Shown here: piece after piece, positions 8,482 to 16,758 of the stretch
How the letters are laid out: every line of letters begins with the position of its first letter
Position numbering within the stretch: the first letter of the stretch is position 1
Source of the DNA: Brevibacillus porteri
Lineage (GTDB): Bacteria > Bacillota > Bacilli > Brevibacillales > Brevibacillaceae
DNA: 47,893 bases
Direction of reading: 5' to 3'
Assembly (NCBI RefSeq): GCF_003013475.1
Contig: NZ_PXZO01000030.1
Coordinates: 1 to 47,893 of the forward strand
The notes under the pieces: model-generated
The model's input: only the letters and a program-made list of their open reading frames with translations
What the model was told of the DNA's origin: nothing
Databases searched by the model: none
Program-made: the position numbers and the translations under genes

Positions 8482-9465
8482 TTAGGAAAGTTGATTTAAA
8501 TGATTGTGCGGTGTTTCATTGCGTTGGATTCGCTCTATGTTTTCCACAAAAAATTGGTACCTTTTCTCGTGAAACTTGGTTCCGTCAGGCATGCCTGCTG
8601 TATGTGGGGTCAACACGACATTTTTCAAAGCACGCAGCTCACTGTCCACGCTGAGAGGCTCCCGTGTGAACACATCGAGGCACGCTCCGCCAATCACATT
8701 GTTTTTCAATGCTTCGATCAAGTCCTCTTCACAAATGATCGGCCCTCTCGCTGTATTGACGAGCAGTGCATCACTTTTCATTTTGGCTAAAAACTGCTTG
8801 TCCACTAAATGTCTCGTGGATTCATTCAGAAAAATGTTCAGGGTGATGACGTCAGATTGGGCAATCAACGTGTCCAGATCAACCATTTCGGCATCATCGC
8901 TCTGCCTGTTCGGGTTGGTGTCGTACGCCAGCACCTTCATTCGGAAGGCTTTTGCCAGCTCAGCTACACGAGAGCCGATGGCACCAAAGCCGATGGTTCC
9001 GATGGTTTTTCCTGCGAGCTCGCCACCGACGTAGACGAGCTTGGTCTCATCCTCCCGATTTTTCATCGCTTGATCGAGATAAGAGATGTTTTTGTAATAC
9101 CCAAGAATGAGCGCCATAATATGCTCGGCTACTGCGTTTGCATTCACGCCAGCCGCGTTGCTCACCCAAATGTTTTTCTTCGTGCACGCCTCAATATCCA
9201 CGTTGTCAAAGCCCGCACCTGTCTGGACAAACTTCAAGTTGTGCGCTTTGTTCAGCAACTCTCCGTTTACTTGGATATGCTCGGGAATCAACACATTTGC
9301 TTCGCTGATAAATAACTCGATCTGCTCAGGCTCCACAATTTGGATGCGCCAATCCTGCGGAAACGCTTGTGTCACACGTTGCTTGGAATAGTCGGTAAAG
9401 TATCCCGTAATCAATACATTCACTTCTGCCACAGCCCCAGTCTTTTCGTTTATGCATTGGCCCAT
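8482..9465 (-). CDS. D-2-hydroxyacid dehydrogenase (NAD-dependent)
   Basis: About 327 residues of the D-isomer-specific 2-hydroxyacid dehydrogenase family, which interconvert 2-keto acids and D-2-hydroxy acids. The Rossmann motif TIGTIGFGAIGSRVAELAKA is clear, followed by the acidic NAD-binding residue in KVLAYDTN. The catalytic arginine (NTARGPIICEEDL), glutamate (FTREPL) and histidine (LTPHTAGMP) are all present. It is the last gene of the eight-gene ABC operon and overlaps the isomerase gene. The start is uncertain: a GTG 14 codons in (GAAGTGAATGTA) would give a protein beginning with the usual NVLITG strand. The substrate is unknown; the context suggests a product of the imported compound. 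Confidence 0.85.
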   Translation of the reverse strand: MGQCINEKTGAVAEVNVLITGYFTDYSKQRVTQAFPQDWRIQIVEPEQIELFISEANVLIPEHIQVNGELLNKAHNLKFVQTGAGFDNVDIEACTKKNIWVSNAAGVNANAVAEHIMALILGYYKNISYLDQAMKNREDETKLVYVGGELAGKTIGTIGFGAIGSRVAELAKAFRMKVLAYDTNPNRQSDDAEMVDLDTLIAQSDVITLNIFLNESTRHLVDKQFLAKMKSDALLVNTARGPIICEEDLIEALKNNVIGGACLDVFTREPLSVDSELRALKNVVLTPHTAGMPDGTKFHEKRYQFFVENIERIQRNETPHNHLNQLS

Positions 9466-10382
9466 GCTTCGTAAAAAGCACGTTTTACATTGGCGATTAC
9501 CAGCATAGGCGATTCATCCTCAAAGCGCCCCACCTCAAAGGTCATGACTGGCTTCCTAGTCGGTTTTGGGCTCTTGAAAAAATCAATGTCATGGAGCGTC
9601 GTGATGAAAGCCGTCAGCTCATTCACACCAACCTCTGAATCCTTGACGTGAAACGGGAGGTGCTTATCCCCGAAATAGCTGGCTTGCCTGTCTTTCAAGT
9701 AACAGTTTCCGAGATGAATGTGCGTTAAATAATCTTTAGCCAACCACAAGGATTTGTGCGGGTCCTCGCCCATAATCGGCAAATGGCTTTGATCCAGCAA
9801 GAGACCAAAATTGTCGTACTCACTGCGGATCACGTTTGCTACATGCACCGCCTCATGAGTAGGTCCGAGCAAATAGTTGCGGTCGACATATCGATCCCCG
9901 ATCTCCAAAGAAATGCACAGCTCGTACGTATCGGCTTTTTCTTTTGCGTACTTGCACAGCTCCATCGCCGAAGCAATAAACGCCTGGATGTTTTTCGACT
10001 TGTTTTCCTCGCCTTGAAATTTACCCGTTACGATATGCATGATTTTTGCGTTCATTTCATAGCAGTGATCGATCAGCATCTTGCCTGATTGAATAGACTT
10101 GTTGCGAACGACCGGGTCCAAGGAACTGAGATCAATCTGCAATTCTCTGGCTGCATCTCCACCGTTGAAAATAACCTCGACTCCGCTGTACGTCATATAC
10201 TTTGCCGCTTGTTCCCTCGTCTCTTTGTCCGCGATATAGGACACTTCTACCGCTGTAAAGAATGGATCTTCCAGGATCGTAAGAAGACTCGGAAGCATCT
10301 GTTCAGGCCTGCTTTGTGAAAAAGGAAACAGCTTCGGCAAAACGATTCCGATACTCGCCATCTTCTCCACAGGGTAGATCAT
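9450..10382 (-). CDS. Sugar phosphate isomerase/epimerase-like TIM-barrel protein
   Basis: A 310-residue protein of the xylose-isomerase-like TIM-barrel family (AP endonuclease family 2 fold). The four metal ligands expected in this family can be placed: Glu in CISLEIGDR, Asp in LLLDQSHLP, His in HIHLGNC, and Glu in MTFEVGRF. Members isomerise or epimerise sugars, keto acids or inositol derivatives, and the substrate cannot be read from the sequence. The ATG overlaps the HAD stop (ATGA), so translation is coupled; a second ATG seven codons in (MASIGIV) is an alternative start. It lies in the ABC operon between the HAD hydrolase and the dehydrogenase. Confidence 0.75.
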   Translation of the reverse strand: MIYPVEKMASIGIVLPKLFPFSQSRPEQMLPSLLTILEDPFFTAVEVSYIADKETREQAAKYMTYSGVEVIFNGGDAARELQIDLSSLDPVVRNKSIQSGKMLIDHCYEMNAKIMHIVTGKFQGEENKSKNIQAFIASAMELCKYAKEKADTYELCISLEIGDRYVDRNYLLGPTHEAVHVANVIRSEYDNFGLLLDQSHLPIMGEDPHKSLWLAKDYLTHIHLGNCYLKDRQASYFGDKHLPFHVKDSEVGVNELTAFITTLHDIDFFKSPKPTRKPVMTFEVGRFEDESPMLVIANVKRAFYEAWANA

Positions 10383-11113
10383 ACGATTTTACCGGACAAA
10401 ATCAGCTCTGGCAGTTCTTTTACCGTGTCGAGCACATGTGTATGATAGTACTTGCCCCATACCTCGATGGGGGTCGAGCCTTGCATCACGCCGATGACCG
10501 CTTTGCAACCTGCGTTGTAGCCTTCAAGCATATCCGCTGGCGTATCGCCGAGCTTGATGACTTGTCTGACGTTTTGTACGTTCAAATATTCCATGGCTTT
10601 GAAAATCATGAACGGAGCCGGGCGTCCCTTGCCTTCTGGTACCATATCCAGGTCTACTGCATAATCGATCAAGCCATCCTTTACCCAACCGAGCGACTCC
10701 ATAATGACGCTGTTGATGTCTTTATGGAAGCCTGTCCCAGTCGCTACTTTAATGCCATTTTCTTGGCACCACTTCAGCGTTTCGGTTGCACCTTCGATTT
10801 CGCGGCAATTTTCCTGATAAAACGCAATCATGTATTCGGTATAGCGTTCGTACAGTTTGACAGCGTCCTCGAACGACGAATTGTCGATATCGATTTCAAA
10901 GTTTTTGAAGTCGATCCTATTTCCTTTTGTTCTCGCAATCAAATACTGATAGAGATGAATCTTGTTCGTTCCCATATGCGTGCTGATTTCATCGGTTGTC
11001 ACGTTTAATCCGTATTCCACAGCCGCTTTATGCAGACAATCTCTCACGGCGTTATCATCCTCTACCAACGTTCCTGCCAGATCAAATACAGCCAATGCGA
11101 TGTCGTTTTTCAT
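10379..11113 (-). CDS. Phosphonatase-like HAD hydrolase
   Basis: A 244-residue HAD-superfamily enzyme. The nucleophile motif is DLAGT (D11-A13-G14-T15), the DxAGT form of phosphonoacetaldehyde hydrolase (PhnX) and its relatives rather than the usual DxDGT. In the cap domain, MGTNK (K51) aligns by eye with the MGxxK of PhnX, whose lysine forms a Schiff base with the substrate aldehyde. Motif II is ATGTG and the C-terminal acidic motif is KLGDTPADM. It could cleave a C-P bond or a phosphate ester. AGGAGAG precedes the ATG. It lies 27 bases after the binding-protein gene in the ABC operon and overlaps the isomerase start. Confidence 0.8.
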   Translation of the reverse strand: MKNDIALAVFDLAGTLVEDDNAVRDCLHKAAVEYGLNVTTDEISTHMGTNKIHLYQYLIARTKGNRIDFKNFEIDIDNSSFEDAVKLYERYTEYMIAFYQENCREIEGATETLKWCQENGIKVATGTGFHKDINSVIMESLGWVKDGLIDYAVDLDMVPEGKGRPAPFMIFKAMEYLNVQNVRQVIKLGDTPADMLEGYNAGCKAVIGVMQGSTPIEVWGKYYHTHVLDTVKELPELILSGKIV

Positions 11114-11140
11114 TTTTCCATCTCTCCTGTTCGCTATGTT

Positions 11141-12466
11141 TTATTGATTCAGTGCCTTGTCGAGTTCTTTCTGTGCTTTTTCTTTCGCTACTTTGAGCGC
11201 TTCTGCGGCAGGAACGTTTTCGATCAGCACTTTGTCCTTCGCCAACTCAATTTCCGCATAAATTTTGCCGCCTGTCGGGTCTACAAAAGGAGCTATTCCA
11301 TTCGTTTTCGCCTGTTCCAAAGGTACCGAGAAGTACGGATTTTCTTTCAATTTGTTCTTGTAAATCTCTGTATTCACGGCGCTGTCGCGAATAGGAATAT
11401 AGCCTGTGTTTACGGCCCAGTACGCTGTTTTTTCTGCTTCCGAGAAGTACTTCACGAATTCCCATGCGCCCTCTTGCTGTTCTTTTGAGGATGCTTTGAA
11501 CAGGTTGAACATGACGGAAATGGCGACTGGTCTAGGTGGTTGTCCATGGAAGCCTTTTTGCATGCCAGTTGCTACCTTGGTGAAATCCAAATCGCCCCCG
11601 TCACCGGAAGAGCCTGTGTAACCTGCAGATTTTCCGTTCATCACGTTGTCGATGGTTTTGTACCACCATTCCCAGCCATTGCCGCCATAGACGGTATCCA
11701 TGATTTTGTCCTCATGAATGTATTTGCGAATGCTGTCCCACGCATACACCCATTCTTCCGAGTCGATCGTGACAGTCTTGCCGTCTTCGCTCACGATATC
11801 GCCGCCAGCTGAACGAGCGTAGTCGATCATATGCTCCGTGTACCACATGATGGACCAGCCGTTGATTCCTTCTTTTTCTTTGATGAGCTTGGCTGCGTCC
11901 GCCAATTGCTCGAAGCTCGTGAGTGCATTGTAGTCAATCTTGTATTTGTCAAAAATGTCTTTGCGGTAGTACATCATTTGCGTACTGACATAAGCAGGAA
12001 CACCCAGCATCGCATCGTTGTACTTCCCTTGTTCTAGCAGCAGAACATCGTCCTTTTTATACTCCGGCTGATTGATCCTTTCATCTAATGGCAGCAATGC
12101 ATCGCTTTTCGCCAGCTTCATAAATTCCGGATACGCATTGATCGCCAAGGCTGGGGGCTTGCCTGCTGCCAGCGAGGCCTGGAGTGCCTGCAACGTCTCG
12201 CTGTAGTCACCTTGGACAATCGGAACGACCTCATATTTTTCATTGCTGCTGTTAAAGTCCTGCACGATTTTTTGCATCGTCTCCCCGAGCTTGCCGCCGA
12301 GACCGTAGTAGAACTCCAGCTTGATTTTCTCGTTAGGGCCAGCCGCTGCATTTGTGTTGCTGTCAGACGCGGCATTGTTCGAACAACCGACGGCTCCGGT
12401 AAAAATAAGCGCAGAACTCAGGATGGAAAGAATGACGCTCTTGGTGTTTCGCTTCTGATTTTTCAC
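11141..12466 (-). CDS. ABC transporter solute-binding lipoprotein (UgpB/carbohydrate family 1)
   Basis: A 441-residue secreted lipoprotein. The signal peptide ends in a lipobox-like A-V-G-C, followed by an Asn/Ala/Ser linker, so the mature protein should be anchored outside the membrane. The mature part begins IKLEFYYGLGGKLGETMQKI and carries YSETLQALQASLAAGKPPAL, which resembles UgpB-type binding proteins for glycerol-3-phosphate and related compounds more than simple maltose-binding proteins. GNGWEWWYKTI and NTGYIPIRDSAV are likely parts of the ligand cleft. The GTG start at 12466 is supported by GGGAGGAG five bases upstream. The exact ligand is unknown, but the neighbouring phosphoester/phosphonate enzymes suggest an organophosphorus compound. 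Confidence 0.85.
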   Translation of the reverse strand: MKNQKRNTKSVILSILSSALIFTGAVGCSNNAASDSNTNAAAGPNEKIKLEFYYGLGGKLGETMQKIVQDFNSSNEKYEVVPIVQGDYSETLQALQASLAAGKPPALAINAYPEFMKLAKSDALLPLDERINQPEYKKDDVLLLEQGKYNDAMLGVPAYVSTQMMYYRKDIFDKYKIDYNALTSFEQLADAAKLIKEKEGINGWSIMWYTEHMIDYARSAGGDIVSEDGKTVTIDSEEWVYAWDSIRKYIHEDKIMDTVYGGNGWEWWYKTIDNVMNGKSAGYTGSSGDGGDLDFTKVATGMQKGFHGQPPRPVAISVMFNLFKASSKEQQEGAWEFVKYFSEAEKTAYWAVNTGYIPIRDSAVNTEIYKNKLKENPYFSVPLEQAKTNGIAPFVDPTGGKIYAEIELAKDKVLIENVPAAEALKVAKEKAQKELDKALNQ

Positions 12467-12498
12467 AATGACTCCTCCCAATAAATAGCGGTTTTGGT

Positions 12499-13320
12499 CT
12501 ATTTGTTGACATACAGATTAGCCATGGAATGAATGATTCTTTTGCTTGCGATTGCGAGCAGGATCAGCATAGGTGCCAGTGAAATCGCACACGCTGCCAT
12601 CGCCAGTGGGAAGTCCATCCCGTAGCCCGCCTGACTCATGAACAGCCTCCGCAAACCAATCGTGACAAACATGTTTTCCTCCGACTTGATCAAGAACGAA
12701 GGCCACATATAATTGTTGTAGCTGTAAATAAAGGTGATCAACACCAGCGAAGCAATCGCGTTTTTGCAATACGGGATATACACCGTGAAAATGAGTCGTA
12801 GATGCCCCGCCCCATCCAGCTTGGCTGCATGCACCACATCCTTTGGCACCTGGGCGAACGATTGCCTCAGAAAAAAAATAGCGAAGATACTAATGAGCTC
12901 GCTGATAACATAACCAATGTGCGTATCCAGCAAATTCGCTTTGGACAGCAAAATAAAGGATGGAATGTACGTTACCGCAGATGGAAGCATGTACGTCGCT
13001 AAAATAAGCACGAAGCAGTAACGAACCCATCTTTTCTGCGCCGTCGCGAAAACATAAGCCGCAAAAATCGCGGTGAAAATTTGAAAAACGATGATGATCA
13101 GGCTGACAGAAATGCTGTTCCACAAATAAAGCAGCATCTTCGTTTCCGTGAATACGCGGATGTAATTCTCAAAATGAAAGGTGGAAGGCAGCAGGCTCCC
13201 ACTGTACACCTCGCTTTTAGGCTTGATCGAAATCAAGAACATCCAGAGAAACGGAAACACCATCAGTACGCTTAACAAAATTAACATTGCATAATTTATG
13301 CCTGTTTTTAATTTTGCCAA
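12499..13320 (-). CDS. ABC transporter permease (MalG/UgpE type)
   Basis: A permease of about 273 residues with six predicted membrane segments, beginning INYAMLILLSVLMVFPFLWMF. The coupling-helix region (VHAAKLDGAGHLRLIFTVYIP) shows the conserved EAA-like loop, here as D-G-A-x-x-x-R-x-I-x-x-x-x-x-P. It is the second of a heterodimeric permease pair in the eight-gene operon. The TTG at 13320 is preferred because GGGAG lies eight bases upstream; the GTG at 13335 is an alternative that would leave only one base after the previous stop. Confidence 0.87.
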   Translation of the reverse strand: MAKLKTGINYAMLILLSVLMVFPFLWMFLISIKPKSEVYSGSLLPSTFHFENYIRVFTETKMLLYLWNSISVSLIIIVFQIFTAIFAAYVFATAQKRWVRYCFVLILATYMLPSAVTYIPSFILLSKANLLDTHIGYVISELISIFAIFFLRQSFAQVPKDVVHAAKLDGAGHLRLIFTVYIPYCKNAIASLVLITFIYSYNNYMWPSFLIKSEENMFVTIGLRRLFMSQAGYGMDFPLAMAACAISLAPMLILLAIASKRIIHSMANLYVNK

Positions 13321-13336
13321 GGACACAGCTCCCACC

Positions 13337-14224
13337 TCATTTGATAAACAGTAGTTTGGACAAGAAGAAATTCAATGCGCTAATCAAGAGACACATGACC
13401 AAGAAAATCAACGCCAACGCTGAAGCTGGTCCGGTTTCAAAATATTCAAAAGCGAGTACGTAGAAGTAGTACAAGATGGTCGAAGTCGCTCCTGAAGGTC
13501 CACCCTGCGTCAAAATATAAATCTGATCATAGGCTTTGAGAGAATTCAGCGTAAAAAAGACGAACAGAAAAACAAGAATTGGTGAGATCGCAGGCAAGGT
13601 GATTCTGAATAATTTTCGTAATCCTCTCCCTCCATCCAAATCATTCGCTTTCTCTACTTCCGGGTCCAATTTCGCGAGAGCAGAGGAAAGTAGCAAGATC
13701 CCCAGCCCCATGTACTGCCAGATGGTGACGATAATGACGACAATCATCGCTGTCGTTTGTCCACCCAGCCACTTTACTGGCTCCATACCGAAACCTTTCA
13801 GGACATAATTGACAATCCCCGAATCGGTATCGAATATGCTGACCCATACCATGGACACGACCACAGTCGGCGTGATCCACGATGAAAAGGCACTCGCCAC
13901 AAAGAAATGGCGAAGCTTCTGTATTTTGTTTAACCGGATTGCCACGAACAGCCCGAAAAGAATCGGCGGAACGACTGTAAAAAAGGTAAACACCAAGGTG
14001 TTCAGCAGCACCTTCCCGAAGAAAGCATCGCTCATCAAGTTTTGGTAGTTTTCCAGCCCTACGTAGTTGTAGTCAGGTGAAATATAGTTCCAGTCGGTAA
14101 AACTGATTTGGAACGTTTTGATCATGGGGTAGATCCAAAAAATAACTAACGGAATCAGTGTCGGCAAAAGTAACCCAAGCGACCATGCGTTATCCTTGAT
14201 CGTTTTGCTGATTGGTCTGCCCAT
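13337..14224 (-). CDS. ABC transporter permease (MalF/UgpA type)
   Basis: A 295-residue permease with six predicted membrane segments. It opens with SLGLLLPTLIPLVIFWIYPMI and the periplasm-facing SFTDWNYISPDYNYVGLENY loop typical of UgpA-like permeases. The EAA-like loop is KANDLDGGRGLRKLFRITLP. The ATG directly follows the phosphodiesterase-like gene's stop (TAAATG), so the two are coupled. With the MalG-type partner it should form the membrane channel of the importer. Confidence 0.88.
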   Translation of the reverse strand: MGRPISKTIKDNAWSLGLLLPTLIPLVIFWIYPMIKTFQISFTDWNYISPDYNYVGLENYQNLMSDAFFGKVLLNTLVFTFFTVVPPILFGLFVAIRLNKIQKLRHFFVASAFSSWITPTVVVSMVWVSIFDTDSGIVNYVLKGFGMEPVKWLGGQTTAMIVVIIVTIWQYMGLGILLLSSALAKLDPEVEKANDLDGGRGLRKLFRITLPAISPILVFLFVFFTLNSLKAYDQIYILTQGGPSGATSTILYYFYVLAFEYFETGPASALALIFLVMCLLISALNFFLSKLLFIK

Positions 14225-15379
14225 TTACTCGTACTCCTTGAAGATGTCTTTGATCGGTTGCCCGTCACATGGATGAGCGATTCGGAACAACTGCGCCAGT
14301 GTGGGTGCAATGTTTTCGATGTTTGTTTCTTCAATCATTTTGCTTTTCGTAAACGCATCCCCTAAGCACAAGAGAAAACCATTCATTTCATCGACATTGG
14401 CGGGATGATACCCGTGCAGGCTTTTCATCTCCTGGTATTTCGGCTGTTCGGGAAACGCGATATCTTCGCCGCATACCGTATGCTTCAAATCGAGGATGCC
14501 GAATGGACTGCATGCTGAGGGAGTGTCCCCTGTCAGCTCATAAAAGTGATGCACTTCTGGCATCTGTTCAAAAAACGCCATGATTTCTTTGTTTTGCTGA
14601 TAATCTAACGAGCTATAAAACAACAACGCCCCGCTGCCGTCCCCGACGAATTTGATTTGTTTGTTTCGAAAATGCTGCTTCCACTGGCTTTTGGCCAAAA
14701 TCTCATTCGGGTAAAAAAACGAGTGAATATCACTTTGACCATGATCCGAGAAAATGATCAGGTTGAATGGTTTTTGTGTCTTTTTCAACGTTTGCTCGAT
14801 TTGATCGAGATACGTAAGCAGCTCCTTTAGGCACCGCATTGCCTCAGGCGAGTCTTTCCCATACTGGTGCGACAGCGCATCATAACCGACAAACCTTGCC
14901 GAGATAAAATCATAGGCTTCCGTTTTGATCGCCCGCATCGTTTCACGCAGTGCAACATGATCGATTTCCTCTACGGAAACCTTTGACTTCAGCTTTTTTT
15001 TGCTGCCCGATTCCGTAATCAAATGGTGAATATACGGATTTCCGGACGTCATGGGCCAATGAATGCAGCAGCTCGTCCCTGCCTGTCTCGCCAACGAATG
15101 AAAAATCGTCTGCTTATGAAGTGCTTCATTGCAAAGAATCTCGTGGTCGCCATACAACGCCACTCTTTCCATCGTTTCCGGGCGAGCTACGATATTATCA
15201 AAGACACCATGCTTACCCGGGTGGCTCCCAGTCATCGCTGCCGCATGCGCGGTAAATGTGACCGAAGGAAAGGTCGTGATCAGTTTTTGGCAGAAGGAGT
15301 AACCATTTTCTATCCACTGCTGCGCGTAAGGTTCAAAGCTTTGATAGCTGATGCCGTCTAACGAGATGAGTACATTCAT
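14225..15379 (-). CDS. Cytosolic alkaline-phosphatase-superfamily hydrolase (phosphodiesterase / phosphonate hydrolase type)
   Basis: A 384-residue enzyme with no signal peptide. It has the metal and nucleophile pattern of nucleotide pyrophosphatase/phosphodiesterases and phosphonoacetate hydrolase: LISLDG (D8), FPSVTFTAH (probable nucleophile T41), GYDALSHQYG (Asp and His), FSDHGQSD (Asp-His) and LHGYHP (His). Members use two zinc ions to cleave phosphodiesters, phosphomonoesters or C-P bonds. Lying between the ATPase and permease genes of the importer, it probably acts on the imported compound inside the cell. Its ATG overlaps the ATPase stop (ATGA), with GAGGTG upstream. The substrate is unknown. 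Confidence 0.83.
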   Translation of the reverse strand: MNVLISLDGISYQSFEPYAQQWIENGYSFCQKLITTFPSVTFTAHAAAMTGSHPGKHGVFDNIVARPETMERVALYGDHEILCNEALHKQTIFHSLARQAGTSCCIHWPMTSGNPYIHHLITESGSKKKLKSKVSVEEIDHVALRETMRAIKTEAYDFISARFVGYDALSHQYGKDSPEAMRCLKELLTYLDQIEQTLKKTQKPFNLIIFSDHGQSDIHSFFYPNEILAKSQWKQHFRNKQIKFVGDGSGALLFYSSLDYQQNKEIMAFFEQMPEVHHFYELTGDTPSACSPFGILDLKHTVCGEDIAFPEQPKYQEMKSLHGYHPANVDEMNGFLLCLGDAFTKSKMIEETNIENIAPTLAQLFRIAHPCDGQPIKDIFKEYE

Positions 15380-16464
15380 GGGCGGCACCTCAGATTCTTT
15401 TGCGTACGCTTGTCAAATACATGGACATGGTTAGCGCTAATCCCTACGTTTACCTTTTGCCCTTTTGCATACGTCTGGGTAAAGCTTTTTTTCACGATGA
15501 AGTTGCTCCCTTTATACGTCAGATGGACCAACACATCCGTTCCGATAATTTCCGTGAGCAGTACCTCCATAGCGAGTGCATCGTCACTTTTTTCGGTGAG
15601 AAAGCAATGCTCTGGTCTGACTCCCGCGACAATCTCAGGAGCTTCTTCCATCACGTCGAGCGGAAGATTGGTTTCCAGCAGCACCCCGTCTACCTCCACA
15701 TAGACCCGGCCATCTCGCTGAATCAAACTCGCTTCCATATAATTGATGGGGGGTGAGCTGATGAAATTGGCAACGAACATATCCACTGGGCAATCGATGA
15801 TTTCCATCGGCGTTCCGATTTGTCGGAATTTGCCTTCCGCCATAATCGCGATTCGATCCCCTAAGGTAACTGCCTCCACCTGATCATGCGTCACGTAAAT
15901 GAACGTCGAATCCAAACGCTCATGCAGCTTTTTGATCTCCATTCTCATTTCATTTCGCAGCTTGGCATCCAGATTGGACAACGGCTCGTCCATCAAAAAT
16001 ACTTTTGGCTCCTTCACGATGGCCCGCCCAATTGCGACCCTCTGTTTTTGCCCACCAGACAATTGGCTGGGGAACCGTTTCAACAAATGATCAATTTGCA
16101 AAATATCCGCTGCTGCCTTGATGCGCTTCTCTCGCTCTGCTTTTTTGATCTTTTTTATTTTCAGTCCGTATGCCATGTTTTCGTATACGGTCATATGAGG
16201 ATAAAGGGCATAGTTTTGAAACACCATCGCAACTCCCCGATCCTTTGGCTCCACTTCATTGACACAAACATCGCCAATGTACACATCGCCTTGGGTGATC
16301 TCTTCAATCCCGGCAATCATTCTGAGTAGCGTAGATTTTCCACATCCGGACGGTCCCAATAACACCAGGAACTCTTTGTCTTTGATTTCCAGACTGATAT
16401 CGTCCAGGGTGTTTTTATCGTTGGTATATTGCTTGGACAATGACTTCAGCATAATACTCGACAT
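15376..16464 (-). CDS. ABC transporter ATPase (MalK/UgpC type)
   Basis: A 362-residue ATPase. It has Walker A GPSGCGKST, the signature LSGGQKQRVAIGRA, Walker B VFLMDEPLSNLDAKL and the switch histidine in IYVTHDQ, followed by a C-terminal OB-fold (TOBE) region of the MalK/UgpC subfamily. It energises the importer formed by the next genes. ATG 16464 is chosen over the upstream in-frame ATG at 16488 because AAGGGG lies eight bases before it. It is the first gene of the eight-gene operon that ends with the dehydrogenase at 8482. Confidence 0.9.
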   Translation of the reverse strand: MSSIMLKSLSKQYTNDKNTLDDISLEIKDKEFLVLLGPSGCGKSTLLRMIAGIEEITQGDVYIGDVCVNEVEPKDRGVAMVFQNYALYPHMTVYENMAYGLKIKKIKKAEREKRIKAAADILQIDHLLKRFPSQLSGGQKQRVAIGRAIVKEPKVFLMDEPLSNLDAKLRNEMRMEIKKLHERLDSTFIYVTHDQVEAVTLGDRIAIMAEGKFRQIGTPMEIIDCPVDMFVANFISSPPINYMEASLIQRDGRVYVEVDGVLLETNLPLDVMEEAPEIVAGVRPEHCFLTEKSDDALAMEVLLTEIIGTDVLVHLTYKGSNFIVKKSFTQTYAKGQKVNVGISANHVHVFDKRTQKNLRCRP

Positions 16465-16533
16465 GTTGAAAACCCCTTCATCATTCAATCTTTATTGGAC
16501 AATTGTTATTTTTTTCATATTCACACCAACAAT

Positions 16534-16557
16534 CAAATTTTTGTTCAAAAATATTTG
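16534..16557. promoter_or_regulatory. Palindromic operator candidate before the ABC operon
   Basis: CAAATTTTTG, two bases (TT), then CAAAAATATTTG: the arms are complementary apart from an AT insertion in one of them. It lies about 70 bases upstream of the ATPase start, where a repressor could act. No dedicated regulator gene lies in the operon. Confidence 0.35.
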
Positions 16558-16636
16558 TACATTCATCGTAATCCAGCATTGTTAACTGCGTATCAAAGCC
16601 CATTGTGTTCTTTGTAAACCAACACACACGACGAAA

Positions 16637-16676
16637 AAAAGCAATCAGATCAACCTTTCCTTGATCCGATTGCTTT
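16637..16676 (-). terminator. Intrinsic terminator of the TetR gene
   Basis: GCAATC-a-GATCA pairs with TGATC-c-GATTGC, followed on the minus strand by a run of seven Ts. It separates the TetR gene from the ABC operon, so the operon should have its own promoter in the 170 bases downstream. Confidence 0.8.
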
Positions 16677-16758
16677 TCTTTATGGGCGTATTTGTATGTG
16701 TTTCTTATCTTGTATGAAGAATGGACCATCTTTTTCGTAAAAGAAGTGTAAAAGTCAG

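Noticed and set aside
16637..16676. Hairpin considered as an operator of the ABC operon
   Set aside because: The long T run on the minus strand and its place after the TetR gene mark it as a terminator.
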